A stretch of 7,580 nt of DNA, from the NCBI GenBank assembly GCA_022843505.1, contig JALHNN010000113.1:1-7580 (forward strand), written 5' to 3'. The notes below the pieces were generated by a model. It ran no database searches. It was not told where the DNA came from and saw only the letters and a list, made by a program, of their open reading frames with translations. Position 1 is the stretch's first letter, and every line of letters begins with the position of its first letter. Made by a program: the position numbers and the translations under genes. The stretch comes from Sulfuritalea sp. (GTDB lineage: Bacteria; Pseudomonadota; Gammaproteobacteria; Burkholderiales; Rhodocyclaceae). Below, piece by piece: positions 6,706 through 7,580 of the stretch.

Positions 6706-7580
6706 ATGATTCCGAAGCATATTGCAGACGCGATTCTTGTGCGGAGCGTTGAAGAACACCTGTTTTCGCTTTACGAGACGGGTGAGTTGAACGGGACGAT
6801 TCATGCCTGCATTGGGCAAGAGTTGAGCGGCATCGCTGTTTGCGGAAATCTGAGTCAGGGTGACTTTGTTTTTTCGAACCACAGATGCCATGGACACTTT
6901 CTAGCATTGACGTCCGATGTGAAAGGACTAGTAGCTGAGTTAATGGGCTACGCTGAGGGAGTGTGTGGTGGTGTCGGGGGAAGTCAGCATCTCTTCGTGA
7001 AGGATCGATTCTATTCCAATGGAATCCAGGGCGGGATTGTTCCGGTTGCAGCTGGTCGCGCACTGGCGGAAAAGCTGAAAAAGACCCGCAATATCGGGGT
7101 GGTATTCATTGGTGACGGTACCCTTGGGCAAGGGGCGGTCTACGAAACACTAAACATAGCAAGCAAATGGCAGGTTCCTTTGCTGGTTGTTGTCGAGGAT
7201 AACCGGTATGCCCAATCAACTCCGAAGGCAGATACGCTGGCCGGAAGCATCAAGGATAGATTCAAGGCGTTCGACATAGCTGTCTTTGAGGGAGGTCTAT
7301 CGGATTGGGATTCACTTGTCGAGAAGTCGATTGCTGCAATCAAACAGGTTCGTCGATCCGGGGGGCCGGTCGCTCTGATTCTCGATGCCTATCGACTTTG
7401 TTCGCATTCGAAGAATGATGACTGCAGAAACAAGGAGGAGATAGCAGACTATGCTATGCGTGATCCGATCAACGTATATGCCAGTGCCTACCCTGATGTC
7501 TACGCGCAGGAAAAACTTAAAGTCGATAGCCATGTCGAGGAGTTGATCGAGAAAGTCCGGACGGGAAGTCGCTTGAGCCT
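6706..7580 (+). CDS. ThDP-dependent dehydrogenase E1 component, alpha-subunit-like, 3' end missing
   Basis: The first 291 residues of a protein of the PDH/branched-chain 2-oxoacid/acetoin dehydrogenase E1-alpha family, which binds thiamine diphosphate and decarboxylates 2-oxo acids or ketols. Visible hallmarks are GTIHACIGQEL at 30-40, HRCHGHFLAL at 59-68, GGVGGSQHLF at 88-97, NGIQGGIVPVAAGRALA at 105-121, and the ThDP motif GDG (136-138) followed after 27 residues by Asn166 (VVVEDN). The later loop is YRLCSHSKND at 229-238; it keeps the second histidine of the usual HGHS (His234) but has Cys-Ser for His-Gly. A DPI at 243 onward (MRDPINVY) fits the family. The ATG at 6706 follows an in-frame stop at 6682 and places the N-terminus where E1-alpha proteins begin; GGGA lies only two bases upstream. 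A beta subunit is expected beyond the right edge. The codons (ATA, CTA, AGA, TTA) look less GC-biased than in the left block. Confidence 0.9.
   Translation, partial: MIPKHIADAILVRSVEEHLFSLYETGELNGTIHACIGQELSGIAVCGNLSQGDFVFSNHRCHGHFLALTSDVKGLVAELMGYAEGVCGGVGGSQHLFVKDRFYSNGIQGGIVPVAAGRALAEKLKKTRNIGVVFIGDGTLGQGAVYETLNIASKWQVPLLVVVEDNRYAQSTPKADTLAGSIKDRFKAFDIAVFEGGLSDWDSLVEKSIAAIKQVRRSGGPVALILDAYRLCSHSKNDDCRNKEEIADYAMRDPINVYASAYPDVYAQEKLKVDSHVEELIEKVRTGSRLS

Overview
The window looks like a high-GC proteobacterial chromosome, probably beta- or gammaproteobacterial (an inference from base composition and protein families; genus not resolvable). It holds six protein genes in two divergent blocks separated by a 193-base regulatory region. 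No RNA gene, IS element or CRISPR array was seen, and no gene-free stretch reaches 300 bases.

Left block (minus strand, 1-2743): a type I secretion pair. A PrtD-type ABC exporter of 578 residues is followed, through an ATGA stop/start overlap, by a PrtE/HlyD-type periplasmic adaptor that runs off the left edge. No secreted substrate and no TolC-like outer membrane protein lies inside the window.

Centre (2744-2936): the divergent promoter region. A perfect 10-base element, ATTTACCGAC, occurs once per strand. Each copy points toward its own gene block and is followed after one base by a -10-like hexamer (TATACA leftward, TAAATC rightward). A 7-bp hairpin lies in the presumed leader of the secretion operon. 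This suggests, without proving it, that the two blocks are co-regulated.

Right block (plus strand, 2937-7580): a TPR-containing GT41 (SPINDLY/O-GlcNAc transferase-like) glycosyltransferase; a TPR-radical SAM fusion with extra C-terminal cysteines; a stand-alone 80-residue acyl carrier protein; and the start of a ThDP-dependent E1-alpha-like subunit cut by the right edge. GC content falls from left to right.

Working model (inference): the right block makes an unusual modification, a sugar plus a radical-SAM-derived or acyl group, and attaches it to a protein. The adjacent type I exporter would secrete that protein. The GT41 and radical SAM proteins carry recognisably related N-terminal TPR modules, which suggests that both enzymes dock on the same target or on each other. 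I do not recognise this gene set as a named system, and it is the most promising candidate for something undescribed here.
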